Source: Butyrivibrio sp. (GTDB lineage Bacteria; Bacillota; Clostridia; Lachnospirales; Lachnospiraceae). From it: a DNA stretch of 64,000 nucleotides. Location of the stretch: NCBI GenBank assembly GCA_017535785.1, contig JAFXTN010000014.1, positions 1 to 64,000 on the forward strand. The letters are read 5' to 3'. The notes under the pieces were generated by a model that saw only the letters and a program-made list of their open reading frames with translations, made no database searches and was not told the origin of the DNA. Numbering within the stretch: position 1 is the stretch's first letter; the number at the start of each line of letters is the position of its first letter. A program made the position numbers and the translations under genes. Shown here piece by piece: positions 24,645-34,057 of this stretch.

Positions 24645-25718
24645 TTACTTCTCGTCCTGATCGCCGAAAACGACCGCAACCTTGCCGCATTCGCCGGAAG
24701 CCATAAGTGCATAGGCCTCGGGAGCCCGGTCAAGTGTGAACTCGTGCGTGATCAGCTTGTCGGGATGGATGTTCCAACGAACGAGCTTGTCCACGAGCTC
24801 TTCCATGCGCCACAGTGATGTTACCCATGAACCGTAAATGGTCTTCTGGCCGTGGATGATGTCGGGGCTGGGGTTGAAGGTGCAAGTGCCACCTTCACCG
24901 ACGAATGCGATCTTTCCGTATGACTTTGTCGCACGGATGGCCAGCTGTCTGCCGGGATCTGAAGCGGAGCAGTCGATAGCTCTTTCCACACCCTGTCCGT
25001 TTGTGAGTTCGAGGATCTTATTAAGAGTGTCGTCGCCGGGCTTAAAGACATGATCGACAAGTCCAAGCTTCTTGGCGAGGTCTATTCTGTAATCGTTCAT
25101 CTCAACGCCGATGAGCATGTTGGCGCCGAGAGCTTTGCTCAGCATGAGGGCTGCAAGTCCAACAGGGCCGAGGCCTGTTACAAGAACTGCGTCATTGCCG
25201 CTTATGCCGATCTTTTCTATTGCTTCATAAACTGTTCCGAAGCCGCATGCAACCTGGGCTCCGTCCTTGTATGTGAGTTCATCGGGAAGAGCGATAAGGT
25301 CCTTCTCGTCAGCAAGGATGTATTCGCCCATGCCGCCGTTACGCTGCCAGCCGTAAGCTGCACGATACTTGCTGGTGCAGGATATGTAGTAACCCCTTCT
25401 GCAGTTGTTGCAGACGCCGCATCCTGAGATGTGGTAGACGATGACGCGGTCGCCCTTTTTAAAGCGCCTGAGGCCTTCGCCTTCTTCGACAATCAGTCCG
25501 CAGGGCTCGTGTCCTGCGATCATGCCGGGGATGTAACCCTCAGGTCCTTTGCCTGTATGCTCCCTGTAAATGCATCTGATGTCGCTTCCGCAAATAGTTG
25601 TTGCTTTGGTTCGAATGAGGACCTGACCGAATCCGGGCTTCGGAACTTCGAAGTCCTTAAGTTCAACAGTTGAATTGCCGGGCAGGATCGCTCCTTTCAT
25701 TCTCATTTTTACCGCCAT
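24645..25718 (-). CDS. Zinc-dependent medium-chain dehydrogenase (sorbitol/threonine dehydrogenase-like)
   Basis: A 357-aa MDR-family enzyme. Catalytic zinc ligands are Cys43 (CGSD) and the His70-Glu71 pair (GHE). The structural zinc cysteines 100, 103, 106 and 114 (CGVCNNCRRGYYISC) are complete. The NAD(P) Rossmann motif is VLVTGLGPVGLAAL near 177-190. Family members oxidise polyols, L-threonine or sugars. AAAGGAG lies 11 nt before the ATG; Met5 and Met7 are alternative starts. It is first in the reverse-strand operon and diverges from an AraC-family gene that probably controls it. Confidence 0.92.
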   Translation of the reverse strand: MAVKMRMKGAILPGNSTVELKDFEVPKPGFGQVLIRTKATTICGSDIRCIYREHTGKGPEGYIPGMIAGHEPCGLIVEEGEGLRRFKKGDRVIVYHISGCGVCNNCRRGYYISCTSKYRAAYGWQRNGGMGEYILADEKDLIALPDELTYKDGAQVACGFGTVYEAIEKIGISGNDAVLVTGLGPVGLAALMLSKALGANMLIGVEMNDYRIDLAKKLGLVDHVFKPGDDTLNKILELTNGQGVERAIDCSASDPGRQLAIRATKSYGKIAFVGEGGTCTFNPSPDIIHGQKTIYGSWVTSLWRMEELVDKLVRWNIHPDKLITHEFTLDRAPEAYALMASGECGKVAVVFGDQDEK

Positions 25719-25860
25719 AATTCCGAATACTCCTTTCTCGTGAGAGATTGATGATCTTAAGCAAATTATAGGATTTCGGGGTGTGGGGAATAAGAGAATT
25801 TAATGACAGGATCTCGTTCAAGATGTCGTGTTATCGCATATAATATGTTATTATAATCGC

Positions 25861-26751
25861 ATGAAGAATTCTTATGAAAAAGAGGCTCCTAACAGCCCTG
25901 AGAAAATTGCATATCAGGACAGAAATATAGTGTTCATGATGGAAGGCGAGTCCGTGTACGTCGGAAATATCGTCTACGAGCGCTTTCACAGGTCAATCCC
26001 CATGCACGCCCATTCCGACAACAGCTTCGAGATCCATTACATCTCGGCGGGCCACGGCACTGTTGTTGTGGACGGAAAAGAGTATGATACGGGCCCGGGG
26101 ACTCTCTATATCACGGGGCCCAAGGTGAAGCACTCCATGGTTTCGGATCCCAAGGATCCGCTGTCCGAATATTGCGTCTATTTAAAGCTTTCTGAGGATA
26201 GCAGAGGAGAAAAGAGAGCTCTTTCGCCCCTTAAGCTTTTCAGAGCGGAACGCCTGTGGTACGGACGGGATAAGCACGGGATCAATGGCCTTATGAAAGC
26301 TCTTTTTACCGAGCTTGAGGATGAGAACATCGGCTACAGAGCGGTGGTTGAATCGCTGATCAAGCAGATCATCATCTCCTGCGTTCGGAATTATTCGGGC
26401 AAAAGAGGAAACGCAGACCCCAAGGGGCTTAAGTCCGGGGACGATCAGTATCTCACTATCGAGGAGGCTTTCCTCTACGAGTACGCGACCCTGACCCTCA
26501 CGTCGCTGGCGTCGCGCCTCAGTCTCAGCACCCGCCAGACTCAGAGGCTTCTTCTCGAGCACTACGGCATGAACTTCCAGAGCAAAAAGACGGAAGCCAA
26601 GATGAGCGCCGCAGCGCTGATGCTTCGCTCACAGGACATGACCATCACTGCTATCGCGGATGAACTTGGGTATTCGTCCGTCGAGCATTTTTCGTCCGCA
26701 TTCAAGAAATACTACGGTATGAGCGCCAGCAGGTATAGGGATGGGGAATAG
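25861..26751 (+). CDS. AraC-family transcriptional regulator
   Basis: A 296-aa protein with an N-terminal cupin domain (about 30-120: PMHAHSDNSFEIHYI, GTVVVDGKEYDTGPG) and a C-terminal AraC HTH (about 200-293) ending in ELGYSSVEHFSSAFKKYYGMSASRYR. It diverges from the dehydrogenase operon and is the obvious candidate regulator. The ATG at 25861 has no Shine-Dalgarno sequence and stands only about 16 bp after a TATAAT-like -10 (25840-25845). The transcript would therefore be nearly leaderless, or the true start lies downstream (ATG 25936). Confidence 0.85.
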   Translation: MKNSYEKEAPNSPEKIAYQDRNIVFMMEGESVYVGNIVYERFHRSIPMHAHSDNSFEIHYISAGHGTVVVDGKEYDTGPGTLYITGPKVKHSMVSDPKDPLSEYCVYLKLSEDSRGEKRALSPLKLFRAERLWYGRDKHGINGLMKALFTELEDENIGYRAVVESLIKQIIISCVRNYSGKRGNADPKGLKSGDDQYLTIEEAFLYEYATLTLTSLASRLSLSTRQTQRLLLEHYGMNFQSKKTEAKMSAAALMLRSQDMTITAIADELGYSSVEHFSSAFKKYYGMSASRYRDGE

Positions 26752-26816
26752 AGAAAAATAATAGTCGGGCGAATGGTGAATCGTCCGATAATTTATACGA
26801 ACAGACAGGAGGAACA

Positions 26817-27593
26817 ATGGACAACAAGGCATTCGATTCAAGAAGAATAGCAGAAGGCTACGCCAAGAGACCTTGGCTTCACAAGAGCGTCATGGATATG
26901 CTCCGGAAAGATCTTGGTTTAGCGGATGATCATAGATTTAAGAACGGCCTGGATGTGGGCTGTGGAGCGGGACTTTCGACTAAGGCATTAAGACTCATCT
27001 GCGACAAGGTGACAGGAACGGATATCGCCGATGCGATGGTTGAAGTGTGCAAGGAGCAGTACACCGCAGCTGAAGGATATTTTTTCTACGTGTCCGGTGC
27101 TGAAGAGGTCGCGACTCCCACTGAGAAGTACGACATCGTGACGGCAGCAGGCATGGTTAACTGGGTGGATGAAAAGAGATTTCTCGAAGCCATGAAGAGA
27201 GTCACTTCCGACGATGGCCTCGTTGTTATCTACGATTTCGGCATCACGGATAAGATGGTGGGAAACCCTGCCTACACTAAGTGGTACAACGAAGAGTATT
27301 TGAAGCGTTTTCCCAAACCACCGAGAAAAGAGAATAAGTGGGGCGAAGCGGAAATGATCCCGGGCTTTTTCATAGAAAAGCAGACGGATTACGAGATGGA
27401 ATACGCATTCAGCCCGGATGCATTTGTCGATTTCATGATGATCCAGTCCAATGTAAATGCCAAAGTAGAAAGCGGCGAAGTGAACGAATCCGCCGCAAGA
27501 GAGTGGATGAGAAAGTCATTGGAACCGATATTTGGCTCTAATGAGAAGCAGCTTGTTTTCTACGGATACAGCTGGTATATACGGAGGGGTTGA
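26817..27593 (+). CDS. Class I SAM-dependent methyltransferase
   Basis: A 258-aa protein with the SAM-binding motif I GLDVGCGAGLSTKAL (45-59), acidic motif II near VTGTDIADAMVE, and motif IV around YDIVTAAGMVNWVD. It matches the methyltransferase-11 group of small-molecule or lipid methyltransferases. ACAGGAGG precedes the ATG. It is monocistronic with its own terminator and marks the left boundary of the AT-rich polysaccharide cluster. Substrate unknown. Confidence 0.9.
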   Translation: MDNKAFDSRRIAEGYAKRPWLHKSVMDMLRKDLGLADDHRFKNGLDVGCGAGLSTKALRLICDKVTGTDIADAMVEVCKEQYTAAEGYFFYVSGAEEVATPTEKYDIVTAAGMVNWVDEKRFLEAMKRVTSDDGLVVIYDFGITDKMVGNPAYTKWYNEEYLKRFPKPPRKENKWGEAEMIPGFFIEKQTDYEMEYAFSPDAFVDFMMIQSNVNAKVESGEVNESAAREWMRKSLEPIFGSNEKQLVFYGYSWYIRRG

Positions 27594-27613
27594 ACGATAC
27601 AGCCAGCCTATAT

Positions 27614-27650
27614 AAGGGCGTAGATCAACACAAAATCTACGCCCTTTTTC
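27614..27650 (+). terminator. Terminator after the methyltransferase
   Basis: AAGGGCGTAGAT (27614-27625) pairs with ATCTACGCCCTT (27635-27646) over a 9-nt loop, followed by Ts. Confidence 0.88.
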
Positions 27651-27750
27651 TATACCAAATATAGGGATTGTTCAATGACAAATATCAATATGTAGATTAT
27701 AATTAATCTGTATTATTGTACCTTCAGGCTTGATCAACAGAATTAAAAAT

Positions 27751-28647
27751 ATGGATAAAAAAGTATGTGCGGTTGTGGTTACATACAACCGTTTGGAAAA
27801 ATTAAAGAAATGCGTTGAATGCATCCTCAACCAAGAATTGATCAATTGTGATGTTGTGATCGTAGACAACGATAGTAGTGACGGCACCGGTGATTTCATT
27901 TTGTCCGAGTACAAAGGCCAAAATGGAATTCATTATTTTAATACCGGAAAAAATCTTGGAGGTGCCGGTGGATTTGAATTTGGAGTATTTGAAGCTGTAA
28001 AAAAAGGCTATGAGTATGTGTGGATCATGGATGACGATACATGGCCCGAAAAAAACGCATTACAAGAATTGCTAAAAGCAGACGAAGAGCTTGATGGAAA
28101 TTGGGGATTTCTATCCAGTGTTGCATATTGGACGGATCAAACCATATGCAGAATGAATATCCAGAAGAAAGGGATTTTCAGACACATAGGTAAAAAAGAG
28201 TATTTAAGAAATATATCTGAGATCAAGATGTGCTCTTTTGTTTCTTTGCTTGTGAAAAGTAGTGTCGTAAAAGAACTGGGATTACCGATAGGGGATTATT
28301 TTATCTGGACGGATGATTATGAATTTACCGGAAGAATTTCTCGTAAACATCCTTGCTATATGGTTTCCGGGAGCCATGTGATCCATGCTATGGAGAATCA
28401 TACCAGAGTTAATTTCGCAACTGATAGTTCAGACAGAATTGAAAGATACAAATACATATATCGAAACGATGTCCACTGTTACAGACAGTATGGGATTAAG
28501 GGATGGTTGTATCTTGTATTAAAAGATTTATATACAGCAGCCAATATCATCATAAAATCTGAAAATAAGACCAAAAAAATCAAAATATTAGTCAAAGGCT
28601 TTATGGAAGGACTAAAGTATTGCCCAAATATTCAATATGTGGAATAA
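27751..28647 (+). CDS. GT2 glycosyltransferase, galactofuranosyltransferase (GlfT)-like
   Basis: A 298-aa GT-A enzyme: VCAVVVTYNRLEKLKKCV at the start, nucleotide-binding VIVDNDSSDGT, the glycine-rich NLGGAGGFEFGV, and the metal-binding MDDDTWP near residues 93-99. The GGxGG plus MDDD pairing, with a later IWTDDYEFTGRI acceptor-site element, is typical of GlfT1/GlfT2 and rhamnosyltransferase-like enzymes. It is first in the polysaccharide cluster. The ATG at 27751 has no good ribosome binding site, and an in-frame TTG at 27730 is an alternative. The next gene starts 8 bp after its stop. Confidence 0.85.
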   Translation: MDKKVCAVVVTYNRLEKLKKCVECILNQELINCDVVIVDNDSSDGTGDFILSEYKGQNGIHYFNTGKNLGGAGGFEFGVFEAVKKGYEYVWIMDDDTWPEKNALQELLKADEELDGNWGFLSSVAYWTDQTICRMNIQKKGIFRHIGKKEYLRNISEIKMCSFVSLLVKSSVVKELGLPIGDYFIWTDDYEFTGRISRKHPCYMVSGSHVIHAMENHTRVNFATDSSDRIERYKYIYRNDVHCYRQYGIKGWLYLVLKDLYTAANIIIKSENKTKKIKILVKGFMEGLKYCPNIQYVE

Positions 28648-28655
28648 AGGTAGAA

Positions 28656-29810
28656 ATGAGTCTGACAAGAAATTTAGCTAATAAACTTCATCCCGCCGTA
28701 ACGACGTTACCTATAGCTCTTAAACATCTTTTGAGTGATTATAAGAATGTATCCCACTTGTTGGGGAGGGTTAGAAAATATAAGAAATGTACACTAGCTG
28801 ATAATAGTGAATCTAATAAAAGATTTTTTAAGAGCTTAAAGCAGTATTGCTACTTTTTTAATTTTGCAGGAGCTGACAAATATTTGGACAGTTATTTTGA
28901 AAAGTCGGGCCCTGTCATTTTGAAAAAGACATACAACAATGATATTCCGGATGATGAAGTGATATTGATATGTTGTGTTCGTAATGACATTGGAAGGATA
29001 AAGAAGTTATACCAACACCATAAGGACATAGGGATCAAGTACATGATATTTGTTGACAATATGTCTGATGACGGTACAAAAGAATGGCTTCTTGATCAGG
29101 AAGTTGATCTATATCAGATCAGTGAAACTTATCATGCAGGAAGAAAAGCTGCGTGGGTAAGGAAAATTCAAGATATATACGGATACAACAGATGGTATCT
29201 TATTGTTGATTCGGATGAGTTGTTTACTTATGTTGGTTGTGAGAAGCACTCAATAAATGAACTGGCAAAGTATTCAAAAGACAAAGGATATAAAAGAATT
29301 AAAAGTATGCTTCTTGATATGTACTCGGATCATGAAGCATATATCAATAACTGTGATATCTCGGAGTTTGACAAGGAGTATGTTTATTTTGATAGTGACA
29401 CATATTATGAAGCCAGGGATTGCAGAGGTGAGATGGTAAGAGGTGGCGCGAGGCCACGAGTATTCAATTATGGGAAAGGATATGATAATCCGCTCACCAA
29501 ATATCCACTTATCTATGCAGAATATGAAGATGTTTGGGGCGATCACACGCCGGTTCCTTTTGCCAAGAACTTTGGATGTCCGATGATATCGGTCTTAAGA
29601 CATTATAAGTTTATGGCAGGTGACAAGGAAAAATATAAAGAGAATACAGCTAACGGCAATTATTATGGCGGAAGTTTGGAATATAAGTGTTATTTAAAAA
29701 AAGAGGATGATATTACTTTTTATTATCAGGATTCGAAGAAATATGACAGTTCAGAATCACTTATGGAAATAGGATTCATGGAGAGAATCTGGCCGGAGCA
29801 GAATACATAA
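28656..29810 (+). CDS. GT2-like glycosyltransferase (Glyco_tranf_2_4 type)
   Basis: A 384-aa protein with a GT-A core beginning near residue 100: VILICCVRNDIGRIKKLYQHH, FVDNMSDDGTKEWL, and the metal site VDSDELF near 184-190. A C-terminal lobe with HYKFMAGDKEKY follows. This is the 'glycosyltransferase family 2' subgroup that often carries an N-terminal extension and sits in O-antigen or capsule loci. The start at 28656 (AAAGG 5 nt upstream) is preferred to an earlier one overlapping the previous gene. Its stop codon overlaps the next ATG by one base (TAATG). Sugar specificity is unknown. Confidence 0.82.
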   Translation: MSLTRNLANKLHPAVTTLPIALKHLLSDYKNVSHLLGRVRKYKKCTLADNSESNKRFFKSLKQYCYFFNFAGADKYLDSYFEKSGPVILKKTYNNDIPDDEVILICCVRNDIGRIKKLYQHHKDIGIKYMIFVDNMSDDGTKEWLLDQEVDLYQISETYHAGRKAAWVRKIQDIYGYNRWYLIVDSDELFTYVGCEKHSINELAKYSKDKGYKRIKSMLLDMYSDHEAYINNCDISEFDKEYVYFDSDTYYEARDCRGEMVRGGARPRVFNYGKGYDNPLTKYPLIYAEYEDVWGDHTPVPFAKNFGCPMISVLRHYKFMAGDKEKYKENTANGNYYGGSLEYKCYLKKEDDITFYYQDSKKYDSSESLMEIGFMERIWPEQNT

Positions 29811-31084
29811 TGAATATAAAGATTCAGTTAAAAAGATTATTGGGTGAACGTACAACTCATTATTTGAAATGCATACTGCAATATTGCAAGTTTTTTCGCG
29901 GAGTACTAAGCGGAAATTACGGAAAAATAGAGTGTGCATTTGAGCATGATATTTATTCTGTTCCGGGAAAACACGTGTTTTTTGGATACTATGACATACA
30001 GCAGGCTAGTAAGTCTTTGGATAAGTTATTGCTTCACGTTTTGGATAAGGACGCAGTTGCGGGAGAGACACCTGTAGAGATTTTTTGTGTAGATAGAATA
30101 TCCGGAGAGTTTGACAAGATAACAGAAAGTGCAGCATGGTCATGGCAACAAGGTGCCAGATTGAGGTGGAGTAATATAACCCCCAATGCTATATATTTCA
30201 ATAACTACCATGAGTCCCAATATTGCTGTGAGATGTGGGATGTTGACACCAAAAGAATGATCAAAAGATTTCAATTTCCTTTTTATGATATTGCTCCAAA
30301 TGAAGAATTTGGTCTTAGCTTGAATTTTTCAAGGTTACAAAGGCTTAGACCGGGATATGGATATTCCAATGAACCTGATAAAACAACGGATCAGAATTAT
30401 CCCGGAACAGAAGGCATTACATACGTTAATCTTAATACATCGGAATCAAGAGTTCTTTTAACTCTCGAAGAGCTTTCGGAAAAGGTTTGTGCAGATGCTT
30501 ATTACCAAGGGTACATTAACCATATCTCCATTAGTCCCGAAAGCGATAAGTTTATGTTTTTATTTTTATGGACAGAGAAAAGTTATCTTCCGTGGAAAAA
30601 TTGCTTGTGCATATATGATCTGAAAGAGAATGCACTAGTGATTTTGGAAAGAGAAATAATAGCTTCTCATTATTGTTGGATTTCGAACAGTGAACTTATC
30701 ATAACTTCAATAGAAGGTGAATATTATATTTTCGATGTAGATAATAGGACAAAGAGAAAACTTACAAATAAGAATATGGTATGTGATGGCCATCCTTCTT
30801 ACTATTCGGATAAAGAAATCATTACCGACACTTATCCTCAGAAAGATGGATGCCAACGAATCCGCATTGAAGGAATAGAAGATGATTCTAAGAAAGAACT
30901 TGTAAAAGTATTTAGTGATCCAAGAATGTTCGGAGATAAGCGTTGCGATACCCATCCCAGATATGAGAGAAAAAATGGATTACTTACTTTTGATGCAATG
31001 CCAAGAAATAAAGAGCGCATTGTCATAAGTGGCAAACTAGAGGTGATTACTGATGGATCTCAAACTAAGAGAAGCAATAGATGA
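29810..31084 (+). CDS. Beta-propeller-like protein of polysaccharide clusters, function unknown
   Basis: A 424-aa soluble protein. After about 45 residues comes VPGKHVFFGYYDIQ, then repeated W-, D- and G-rich strand units (RLRWSNITPNAIYFNNY, HISISPESDKFMFLFLW, HYCWISNSELIITS, IITDTYPQKDGCQRIRI) reminiscent of TolB/WD40-type beta-propellers. No signal peptide and no GT motif are seen. Such proteins occur in O-antigen and capsule gene clusters without assigned activity. It is sandwiched with overlaps (1 bp before, 32 bp after) between a GT2 gene and a HAD-domain gene, so it is likely part of one functional set. Confidence 0.75.
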   Translation: MNIKIQLKRLLGERTTHYLKCILQYCKFFRGVLSGNYGKIECAFEHDIYSVPGKHVFFGYYDIQQASKSLDKLLLHVLDKDAVAGETPVEIFCVDRISGEFDKITESAAWSWQQGARLRWSNITPNAIYFNNYHESQYCCEMWDVDTKRMIKRFQFPFYDIAPNEEFGLSLNFSRLQRLRPGYGYSNEPDKTTDQNYPGTEGITYVNLNTSESRVLLTLEELSEKVCADAYYQGYINHISISPESDKFMFLFLWTEKSYLPWKNCLCIYDLKENALVILEREIIASHYCWISNSELIITSIEGEYYIFDVDNRTKRKLTNKNMVCDGHPSYYSDKEIITDTYPQKDGCQRIRIEGIEDDSKKELVKVFSDPRMFGDKRCDTHPRYERKNGLLTFDAMPRNKERIVISGKLEVITDGSQTKRSNR

Positions 31085-32975
31085 GCATGAGTATGTATCT
31101 TTTGACATGTTTGACACATTGATAAAAAGAAATGTCGCATGTCCAAGAGATGTATTTGTTTTGGTTCAGCGAAGGTTTGAGGCAGACTATGGTATAGCTA
31201 TTCGGAATTTCTGTGATAAAAGAATTTCTGCAGAAAAGCAAGCTAGAAGTAAAAATGGAAACTGTGAGATAACCATAGATGAAATATATGAAAATATTGA
31301 GATCAATGGTTTATCACGGCAGCAGATAGGCATTATAAGAGATATTGAAGAAGAAACAGAAAAGAGTATTTGTTGCGCTAATATGCCTGAAAAAGAGGTA
31401 TATGAATACTGTGTTGAGAATAATAAAAAAATAATCATAGTTACCGACATGTATCTTTCTTGTGATGTATTGGTATCTATACTGGTTTCGCATGGTTATG
31501 AAAAATATGATAAATTGTATGTTTCTAGTGAGACTAAGCTAAGAAAAAGAACCGGTGAAATGTATGAATTTGTTCTTAGTGATTTGGGTATAAAAGGCAA
31601 GGAACTAATACATATAGGAGATAGTAAAAAAAGCGATTATATCGAATCACGTAGACATGGAATTGATAGCATACTGATAACAGGCCAAAAGACTATCCTT
31701 AGAAAAAATCCTAAAAGTATTGATAGAGGAATAAGCATTGATGATAGTTTTATTAGAGCGTTTGTAAATAACCATCTAAGTGAGAAGGATGATGAATACT
31801 ATCGCTTTGGATACGAGGTTTATGGAAGACTATTGTTGGGATTTTCCAAATGGCTGAAGAGTGAAGTGAAAAAAAGTGGATTAAAAGATATTTTCTTTTT
31901 CTCCCGAGATGGATTGATATTAAAAAAAGCGTATGAATGTATAAACGATACGAATGAAGTAAAAATAAAATATTTTTATGCTTCCAGAAGAGCTCTAAGA
32001 TTGCCCTTCTTGGCGGGGGACATTAAATACGATGAGTATGTGGATGTGCTCCCAAGAAAGAAAAAACTAACAGTAGATGAGTTTTTTTCTAATATGGGCT
32101 TAGATGTTCATTCTTATTCGGAACTTGTTGATACTTATGGAGTTAATGAAAACACTATATGGTCAAGAAATGATTTAAAGAGCAATGTTCTTGCAAAAGA
32201 AATATATGATAAAGTTAAAGCCGATGTTATTGCTATTGCTAAAAAAGAGAGAACTGCGCTGTTAAATTATATCAAACAGGAAGGCTTATTAGGCGAAGTT
32301 GCTGTTGTAGATATAGGTTGGAGAGGTACACTGCAATACCTATTACAAAAAATAGCAGAAGTTGAAGGTTTAGATATCAATACATTTGGATATTATGTAG
32401 GATTGGAACGCGGTGCAAGAAGCGAAATAGAAGCATATGGCTTTTTCAATTCCTGTCTTGATGCTGATCGTGAATGTGAAAATTGGAGATATTACACAGG
32501 TTTAATTGAGAATATTTTCATGTCTCAGGAAGGATCGCTACAAAAGTACAATATAGGTTCTGATGGTGATGTGAAGCTTACTATGTGTGACTATGAATTC
32601 AGTGGAGATAAAACGGCCATCGAACAAGGAGAGAAGATTGCAAAGATCCAGGAAGGCGCCATTGCATTTGTTCAAGATGTCACTAATGAGCATTTGAGTG
32701 AGCTTATGAATATAAGTACTATTGAAGCCTTTTATGACTTAAACCTTGTTGGAAATCATCCGGACAGATCGGATATTGATATGTTTGATTCATTTCTTTT
32801 TTATGATGTTAAGAAAGAGTATCTGATCAAATCAGGAAGAATAAGTAAACTTTTCATTCAACCAAGAGCGTTTATACAGGATTTTAAAGATTCCAGATGG
32901 AAGATTGGTTTTATGAAAAAAGCATTAAAGATTTCTTTGCCATATTATTGGATTCAAAAGCAAATAGGACATTGA
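31053..32975 (+). CDS. Large HAD-superfamily protein (COG5610-like) of the polysaccharide cluster
   Basis: A 640-aa protein. The N-terminal 220 residues are a HAD phosphatase-like domain: FDMFDTLIKR with the presumed nucleophile Asp18, motif II VTDMYLS near 130, and the motif III/IV region ELIHIGDSKKSDYIES near 190. The remaining 400 residues form a second region with FFFSRDGLILKKAYE, YFYASRRALRLP and VAVVDIGWRGTLQYLL, which I recognise only as the usual partner of this HAD type in surface-polysaccharide loci. It overlaps the preceding gene by 32 bp. Possible roles are removal of phosphate from a sugar or transfer of a phospho-group; none is shown. Confidence 0.78.
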   Translation: MDLKLREAIDEHEYVSFDMFDTLIKRNVACPRDVFVLVQRRFEADYGIAIRNFCDKRISAEKQARSKNGNCEITIDEIYENIEINGLSRQQIGIIRDIEEETEKSICCANMPEKEVYEYCVENNKKIIIVTDMYLSCDVLVSILVSHGYEKYDKLYVSSETKLRKRTGEMYEFVLSDLGIKGKELIHIGDSKKSDYIESRRHGIDSILITGQKTILRKNPKSIDRGISIDDSFIRAFVNNHLSEKDDEYYRFGYEVYGRLLLGFSKWLKSEVKKSGLKDIFFFSRDGLILKKAYECINDTNEVKIKYFYASRRALRLPFLAGDIKYDEYVDVLPRKKKLTVDEFFSNMGLDVHSYSELVDTYGVNENTIWSRNDLKSNVLAKEIYDKVKADVIAIAKKERTALLNYIKQEGLLGEVAVVDIGWRGTLQYLLQKIAEVEGLDINTFGYYVGLERGARSEIEAYGFFNSCLDADRECENWRYYTGLIENIFMSQEGSLQKYNIGSDGDVKLTMCDYEFSGDKTAIEQGEKIAKIQEGAIAFVQDVTNEHLSELMNISTIEAFYDLNLVGNHPDRSDIDMFDSFLFYDVKKEYLIKSGRISKLFIQPRAFIQDFKDSRWKIGFMKKALKISLPYYWIQKQIGH

Positions 32976-32985
32976 AGGAGTGTGC

Positions 32986-34026
32986 GTGTTGGAAACACTG
33001 GTATCTGTAATTGTGCCTGTATATAATTCAGAAAAGTATTTGAATGATTGTTTGGAAAGCTTGGTTTGCCAGACTTACCAAACTATTGAGATCATTCTTG
33101 CTGATGACGGATCTGATGATAAAAGTATTGAGATATGCGAGAAATGGGAGCTAAAGGACAGTAGGATACAGTTACTGCGTTTAAAACACGAAGGTGTTTC
33201 AAATGCAAGGAACGCCGGACTCAGTAAAGCTAATGGGAAATGGGTGCTGTTTGTTGATTCTGATGATTATCTTAAACATGACGCTATTGAAGGCATGGTA
33301 GATAGTGCAGAACAATTGAAATTTGATCTGGGCATATTTGATTTTTACCGTGTATTTGAAGAAAAAGAAAAAACTGATAGCTTTTATGTTTATGATGACA
33401 TTCACTTTTTTGATGATGAAGAAAAAAAAGAATTGCTGTCAGATTGTATCAATAATGCTTCTTTTTCGAGCCCCGGACGTAGCGCAAATTCAGGAGTGCC
33501 TTGGGCAAAGTTATATTTAAGGGAGTGCATTGCAAATAAAGGAATACATTTCCCTTATGGAATAAAAAGAATGCAGGATATGCTTTTTAACCTTCAGGTT
33601 ATAGATGAGATGACAAAAATAGCATATGTTCCCAAAAGCGTGTATTGTTACAGATATAATGATGATTCTGCATGTACAAGATATTCACCGGATTTTGGAG
33701 TAACGGTTGAGCAAGTATTGAAATCATTAAAAGATTATATTGAGATAAAAAAGTATTCTTTCTTAGAACAAGACTATCATATAAAATCAATAAAGCTTTT
33801 TTTGGAATGGGTAAGGCTAAGCGTTGTAGCTGCCAATGACAAGAAGGTTAGTGAAAAAATAGCTGAAATAAGTAATAGAGCTGAAGTTGTGCACTTAAGT
33901 GATGACTTTGCTTATATAAACTATGATAAGCTCAACACACCGCAAAAAGTAGGGGCGTTCTTTTCACATATGAAGTGGTGGTGCATTTTGTATTTTTATT
34001 ACTTTGTAGGGAGAGCGATCCGATGA
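32986..34026 (+). CDS. GT2 glycosyltransferase
   Basis: A 346-aa GT-A enzyme: VSVIVPVYNSEKYLNDCLESL at the N-terminus, ADDGSDDKS, GVSNARNAGL, and the metal-binding LFVDSDDYL near residue 87. A C-terminal region without membrane helices follows. It probably adds one sugar to the polyprenyl-linked repeat unit on the cytosolic face. AAGGAG at 32975-32980 makes the GTG at 32986 or the TTG at 32989 the best start. The frame itself opens 6 bp earlier. Confidence 0.88.
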   Translation: MLETLVSVIVPVYNSEKYLNDCLESLVCQTYQTIEIILADDGSDDKSIEICEKWELKDSRIQLLRLKHEGVSNARNAGLSKANGKWVLFVDSDDYLKHDAIEGMVDSAEQLKFDLGIFDFYRVFEEKEKTDSFYVYDDIHFFDDEEKKELLSDCINNASFSSPGRSANSGVPWAKLYLRECIANKGIHFPYGIKRMQDMLFNLQVIDEMTKIAYVPKSVYCYRYNDDSACTRYSPDFGVTVEQVLKSLKDYIEIKKYSFLEQDYHIKSIKLFLEWVRLSVVAANDKKVSEKIAEISNRAEVVHLSDDFAYINYDKLNTPQKVGAFFSHMKWWCILYFYYFVGRAIR

Positions 34027-34057
34027 TCGTTCATGTCGGGGAGATTAAGTAAGAGAT

